This document shows, piece after piece, positions 4,664 to 7,915 of a DNA stretch of 7,915 bases. Made by a program: the position numbers and the translations under genes. Source of the DNA: Acidobacteriota bacterium (GTDB lineage Bacteria > Acidobacteriota > Thermoanaerobaculia > Multivoradales > UBA5704); contig QHVW01000371.1 of the NCBI GenBank assembly GCA_003223675.1, positions 1 through 7,915 on the forward strand. The letters are read 5' to 3'. The notes under the pieces were generated by a model. It did not search any database. It was given only the letters and a program-made list of their open reading frames with translations, and was not told where the DNA came from. The number at the start of each line of letters is the position of its first letter. Position 1 is the first letter of the stretch.

Positions 4664-5935
4664 TCAGGGGACGGACGGCGCGCCGAGCGGCTCGAGCACG
4701 CTCAGGCGGTCGGCGGTGGAGCCGCCCTTGAGGATCTGGGCGAGCTCGCGGCCGGGCAGGGGGCGCTGGAAGAAGTAGCCCTGGGCGTAATCGATCCCCA
4801 GCAGGCGCAGGACCTCGGCGTCCTCGGCCGTCTCGACGGCCTCCATGACGGTCGCCGTGCCGGCCCGCGCGGCCATCTCCGCCGTGCTTTGAACGATGAT
4901 CTGCTTGAACGGATCGTGAGCCAGGCCGCGGCAGAAGGTGCCGGAGATCTTCAGGAAATCCGGATGGAGGTCCTGGAAAAGGTTGAGGTTCGAGGAGCCT
5001 TCGCCGAAATCGTCGAGCGCGATGCGGAAGCCCCGCTCGCGCAGCCGCTGCAGGGTGGCCGCGAAGGCGCTCGGATTCACGATGGTCTGCTGCTCCGTGA
5101 GCTCCAGGGCGATGTCCTTCTCCTGGAGGCCCGCCGCCCGCACCGCGTCGCAGAGCCGCAAGGCGAAGTCGGGGTTGGTGAGCGACCGCGGCTGGACGTT
5201 CAGGAAGGTGGTCACGGTGTTGCCGAGGTGGATCACCTCGTTGAACGCGGCGCGGATGCAGATCATGTCCGCCTCGAAGAGGAGCTCCTTCTGGGCCGCG
5301 TAGGCGAGGAAGACCGCGGGGCTGCCCAGCACCGAGTGGCCCGGCCCCCGGGCCAGGCTCTCGACGCCGAACACCTCGAAATGGGGCGCGCCGTCCTGCA
5401 GCTTGACCACCGGCTGGAGCACGGCGCGGATCGGGTTGGCCGCCATGAAGTCTTCGAGCAGCTCGACCTGCTGGACCTCCCCCTCGCCTTCGAGCGGAGC
5501 CCCGGGAACGAGCCGCGCGGCGCGGCGGTCGAGCAGGTAGCCGCGCAGCCGCGTCAGCCCCTCCGACTTCTCCAGCACCGCGGTCACCCCCAGGACGGAG
5601 CACAGGTCGCGCACCGCCTGATCGACGTAGCCGCTCAGCACGTAGACCGCCGTGTCGGGGAAGTTGGCGGTGACGAAGCGCACCAGCCGCATGCCATCGA
5701 GACCGCCGAGCTGCGACACCGAGAGGTCGGTGATCACCACGTCGAAGCGGAAGCAGCGCAGGAGCGCCTCCGCCGCCTCGATCTCCATGCAGGTGGTCAG
5801 CTCGATGCCGGGCAGCCGCAGGCAGGCCGCCAGCGTATCGACCACGATCGACTCATCGTCGAGAATCAGAACCCGAAGCACGGCGTCAGTCTCGTCCCGT
5901 CCGGCGGCGGGGCTCCGCGCCACACGCCCCCGCAT
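4664..5935 (-). CDS. REC-EAL response regulator, putative c-di-GMP phosphodiesterase
   Basis: The 423-aa product has an N-terminal receiver domain (acidic pocket DDE at 26-28, phosphoacceptor D70 in VVITDLS, S101, K123) and a C-terminal EAL domain (about 175-415). Expected catalytic residues are largely present: E192 of the ESL variant of EAL, N246 (NVQPRSL), E278 (LELTE), D308-D309 (DDFG), K329, E365 and E368 (MEAVET), Q385 (QGYFF). Deviations are ESL for EAL, KIS where KID is usual, and loop 6 reading DFGEGSSNL. It should hydrolyse c-di-GMP to pGpG under phosphorylation control, if the KIS change is tolerated. No cognate kinase is adjacent. ATG 5935 is chosen; GTG 5881 directly before the REC core is an alternative, while the open frame to 6016 overlaps the upstream gene. 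It is probably separate from the peptide locus. Confidence 0.9.
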   Translation of the reverse strand: MRGRVARSPAAGRDETDAVLRVLILDDESIVVDTLAACLRLPGIELTTCMEIEAAEALLRCFRFDVVITDLSVSQLGGLDGMRLVRFVTANFPDTAVYVLSGYVDQAVRDLCSVLGVTAVLEKSEGLTRLRGYLLDRRAARLVPGAPLEGEGEVQQVELLEDFMAANPIRAVLQPVVKLQDGAPHFEVFGVESLARGPGHSVLGSPAVFLAYAAQKELLFEADMICIRAAFNEVIHLGNTVTTFLNVQPRSLTNPDFALRLCDAVRAAGLQEKDIALELTEQQTIVNPSAFAATLQRLRERGFRIALDDFGEGSSNLNLFQDLHPDFLKISGTFCRGLAHDPFKQIIVQSTAEMAARAGTATVMEAVETAEDAEVLRLLGIDYAQGYFFQRPLPGRELAQILKGGSTADRLSVLEPLGAPSVP

Positions 5936-5979
5936 TGAAAAGCACCCACTGTGGCCAAAGACAGAATTGGTCTGCCCGG

Positions 5980-6009
5980 AGGGTACCCCGCGCCTCCCTG
6001 GAAAGTCAA
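5980..6009 (-). promoter_or_regulatory. Candidate promoter for the REC-EAL gene
   Basis: TTGACT (6004-6009) and TACCCT (5980-5985) on the minus strand, 18 bp apart, in the 70-nt gap before ATG 5935. The -35 overlaps the stop codon of the upstream membrane protein. The -10 match is weak. Confidence 0.3.
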
Positions 6010-7490
6010 CCGCCACCCCGCTCGAAGAGCATGCCCCCGTCGTCCTCGCGAGTGAGCGTGTAGCTCCTGCGCAAGCGCATACCCAGCGGGTGCCCCAGCG
6101 GCATCCGCCAGAGGTAGACGGCGTCCACGCGGCGCACGTTCGGTCTGACGCGGTACGTGCCGGGCTCCAGGAGGCCGCGGAGCTCGGGGAAATCCACCGA
6201 GTCGCGGAACCGCACCGGGAAGAAGTCCGTCTTGGCCTCGTAGTTGTCCCAGTCGACCAGTCCCTTCTCGAGCGCCACGTAGCCGGTGGCGTGGGAGAGG
6301 ACGTCGGTCGGCCAGGTGCGCTCGAAGAGGAGCGTGAGCTCGCGGGTGTTGGGCGCCACGGGCTCGAGCCCGGCCAGGAAGCCGTCCACCTCGGCGCCCA
6401 GCTCGCGGTAGCCCTGGATCAGGTAGCCGAGATTGCCCAGGGCCGCCAGGGTCAGCACGCCGGTGGCGAGGGCCGCCCCCCGCCGCCCCAGCCGGGGGGA
6501 GAGCCCGGGGAGCAGGATCAGGTAGGGGTAGAGGCTCAGCCGGTTCTTGAGCAGCCACCCCCCGGCCGCCCCCTCGGGGCTGGCGAAGTAGAGGACGATG
6601 AAGAGCAGCGCCAGGAGGAGGAAGGCGCTCTCCGGCCTCCACAGCCCGCCGCGCCGGAGCGTGACGAGCAGGAGGAGCAGGAAGAGGAGGGCCAGCGGGA
6701 CCGTCAGCCAGAGCTGCTCCACGTTCAGCGTGACCAGCACCTCCAGCCGGACGAGGAACCGCGCCATCTGCGAGAACGGCCAGGTCGACGGCATGCGCCC
6801 GCCCCGCTGCGTCACGAAGAACCAGAGCGGCAGAACGGCCTGCGGGAGGAGGATCGCCACGTGGAGCAGGTGCCGCCGCCAGGTCTCCCGCCGCAGCGTC
6901 GCCAGCCAGAGCACGGAGATCGCCACCAGCGCGAGCCCGAGGGAGAGGATGTGCGAGAAGTAGCAGAGCCAGAGGAGCAGATTGATCCCCACCGCGAAGC
7001 GGAGATCGCCGGGCTGGTCGCGGTGGCGCCACCAGAAGCCGACGCCGAGCAGGAAGAAGGCGACGCTGATCGCGAAGTTGTAGAAGCCGAACTGGAAGAG
7101 CTGGTGGCAGACGAACGGGAAGGCCAGGAAGGCGAGCCAGCGCTCCTCCGGCCGCGCGGCCCCGACGAGATACCAGGCCCCGGCCAGGAAGAGCAGCGCG
7201 TACCCGCTCACCAGGAGCTTCTCCGCCACCACCGGCGGCACGGCGTACATGAGGAGCGCCATCACCGCCTGGCCGATCCAGTTCGGATAGGGCTTGGCGC
7301 TGATCTCGTAGTACCGCTGGAACAGGGGGTAGCGCTCCACGTTGCCGTACTGGTGGAGGATCCAGGCGTTGTAGGTGTGGCAGGGGCCGTCCACCGTGGG
7401 GACGTGGCCCACCACCCAGAACGGGATCACGTAGAGCAGGGCGAGCGCGAAGAAGAGCCCGCGCAGCCGGCGGTCATCCGCTCCCGTCAT
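6006..7490 (-). CDS. Polytopic membrane protein, GT-C glycosyltransferase-like
   Basis: The 494-aa product has about ten or eleven hydrophobic segments: TM1 at about 11-29, then a first outer loop with VDGPCH (D34, H38), and further helices to about residue 360. A soluble C-terminal domain of about 130 residues follows (DWDNYEA at 413-419, FPVRFRDSV at 424-432, WRMP at 461-464). An acidic residue in the first external loop and many TM helices are features of GT-C lipid-linked-sugar transferases, so a cell-envelope glycosylation role is plausible, but I do not recognise a named family. ATG 7490 overlaps the upstream stop as ATGA, implying translational coupling with a paralogue. The reading frame extends upstream to 7676, but that part overlaps the real upstream gene. 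Confidence 0.8.
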   Translation of the reverse strand: MTGADDRRLRGLFFALALLYVIPFWVVGHVPTVDGPCHTYNAWILHQYGNVERYPLFQRYYEISAKPYPNWIGQAVMALLMYAVPPVVAEKLLVSGYALLFLAGAWYLVGAARPEERWLAFLAFPFVCHQLFQFGFYNFAISVAFFLLGVGFWWRHRDQPGDLRFAVGINLLLWLCYFSHILSLGLALVAISVLWLATLRRETWRRHLLHVAILLPQAVLPLWFFVTQRGGRMPSTWPFSQMARFLVRLEVLVTLNVEQLWLTVPLALLFLLLLLVTLRRGGLWRPESAFLLLALLFIVLYFASPEGAAGGWLLKNRLSLYPYLILLPGLSPRLGRRGAALATGVLTLAALGNLGYLIQGYRELGAEVDGFLAGLEPVAPNTRELTLLFERTWPTDVLSHATGYVALEKGLVDWDNYEAKTDFFPVRFRDSVDFPELRGLLEPGTYRVRPNVRRVDAVYLWRMPLGHPLGMRLRRSYTLTREDDGGMLFERGGG

Positions 7491-7915
7491 CGCGGCAGCC
7501 GCTTCCAGAGCACGCCGCCGTCCGCCTCGGCGACCGGCTGATAAAACTGCTCCAGCCGGTTCCCGAACGGGTGCTGGGGGGGCATCCGCCAGGTGTAGAC
7601 GTAGTCGGCGCGTTGGCGCCACTGCCGCACGCGGAGGCGGCCCGGCCGCGCCTCGATGTCGCCGATCGGCGGCCACGGCACGGAGTCGGCGAATTGCACC
7701 GGAAAATGGGTCGAGGCCGCCTCGTAGTTGTCCCAGTCGATCAACCCCTTCTCCAGCGCCGCGTAGCTCATCGCGTGGCCAAGGATATCCAATCTGGAGT
7801 CGTGGGGCTGGTGGAAGAAGCTCACCGGCAGGACGCGGGAGCCCGGCTCGACCGTGGCGAGCCCGGCCAGATATCCCGCCATGTCGCCGCTCAGCCGCCC
7901 GTACCAGCGGATCAC
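7487..7915 (-). CDS. C-terminal part of a second GT-C-like membrane protein (paralogue of its neighbour)
   Basis: 142 codons are visible, and the 5' end lies beyond the right edge; the GTG at 7913-7915 is not a credible start because homology to the neighbour runs through it. The visible part matches the soluble C-terminal domain of the 6006-7490 product, including HA-x-x-Y-x-ALEKGL, DWDNYEA, FPV-x-F-x-DSV and WRMP-x-x-HP. The missing part should hold the membrane helices. The two genes form an operon with a 4-base overlap and arose by tandem duplication, with the copies now well diverged. Confidence 0.85.
   Translation of the reverse strand: MIRWYGRLSGDMAGYLAGLATVEPGSRVLPVSFFHQPHDSRLDILGHAMSYAALEKGLIDWDNYEAASTHFPVQFADSVPWPPIGDIEARPGRLRVRQWRQRADYVYTWRMPPQHPFGNRLEQFYQPVAEADGGVLWKRLPR

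Noticed and set aside
4521..5603. 360-codon minus-strand ORF overlapping REC-EAL
   Set aside because: Out-of-frame reading of the EAL gene (Arg/Gly/Pro/Ala-rich). Only its last six codons coincide with the proposed leader ORF.
4889..5938. 349-codon plus-strand ORF
   Set aside because: Antisense of the REC-EAL gene; low-complexity and no Shine-Dalgarno or family signature.
5652..7541. 629-codon plus-strand ORF
   Set aside because: Antisense shadow of the REC-EAL and GT-C-like genes; very charged, low-complexity composition typical of GC-rich mirror frames.

Overview
The window is GC-rich bacterial DNA in which every gene I can support lies on the minus strand, so the genes are read from right to left. 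The large plus-strand ORFs are mirror images of these genes. Lineage is not certain. Long GC-rich membrane proteins, a PDZ-like/multi-TM/GAF/PAS sensor and a REC-EAL protein suit a Gram-negative-type environmental bacterium such as an Acidobacteriota relative, but nothing here is diagnostic.

Right part (about 4664-7915): two tandem paralogous membrane proteins, probably GT-C-like. The upstream one is cut by the window edge and the two genes overlap by ATGA. They are followed by a two-domain response regulator with a REC domain and an EAL (cyclic-di-GMP phosphodiesterase) domain.

Central and left part (1-4645) is the interesting region. In transcription order it holds: (i) promoter plus leader copy B, driving a 49-aa small membrane protein; (ii) promoter plus leader copy A, a diverged duplicate of copy B, driving a 65-aa peptide (PepA); (iii) a class-1 isoprenoid synthase of the trans-prenyltransferase fold with both Asp-rich motifs, resembling ComQ; (iv) a 63-aa peptide (PepB); (v) a multi-TM sensor with a PDZ-like extracytoplasmic loop, GAF and PAS, running off the left edge, in the place of ComP. 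PepA and PepB align without gaps over their first 49 residues, including Trp43 and a shared WDPT block, and both then carry GGSGxG.

A prenyl synthase, small Trp-containing precursors and a polytopic sensor together match the logic of the Bacillus ComQ-ComX-ComP quorum-sensing system, in which ComQ prenylates a Trp of ComX and ComP senses the product. I read this as a candidate ComQXP-like prenylated-peptide signalling locus with two different precursors. The arrangement and peptide homology are visible in the sequence; prenylation and signalling are inference. The output response regulator (a ComA equivalent) would be expected beyond the left edge.

The duplicated leaders each contain a promoter with an 18-bp spacer, a six-codon upstream ORF with its own Shine-Dalgarno, a hairpin starting at that ORF's stop codon, and a second hairpin abutting the Shine-Dalgarno of the peptide gene. 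This suggests post-transcriptional control of the peptide genes.
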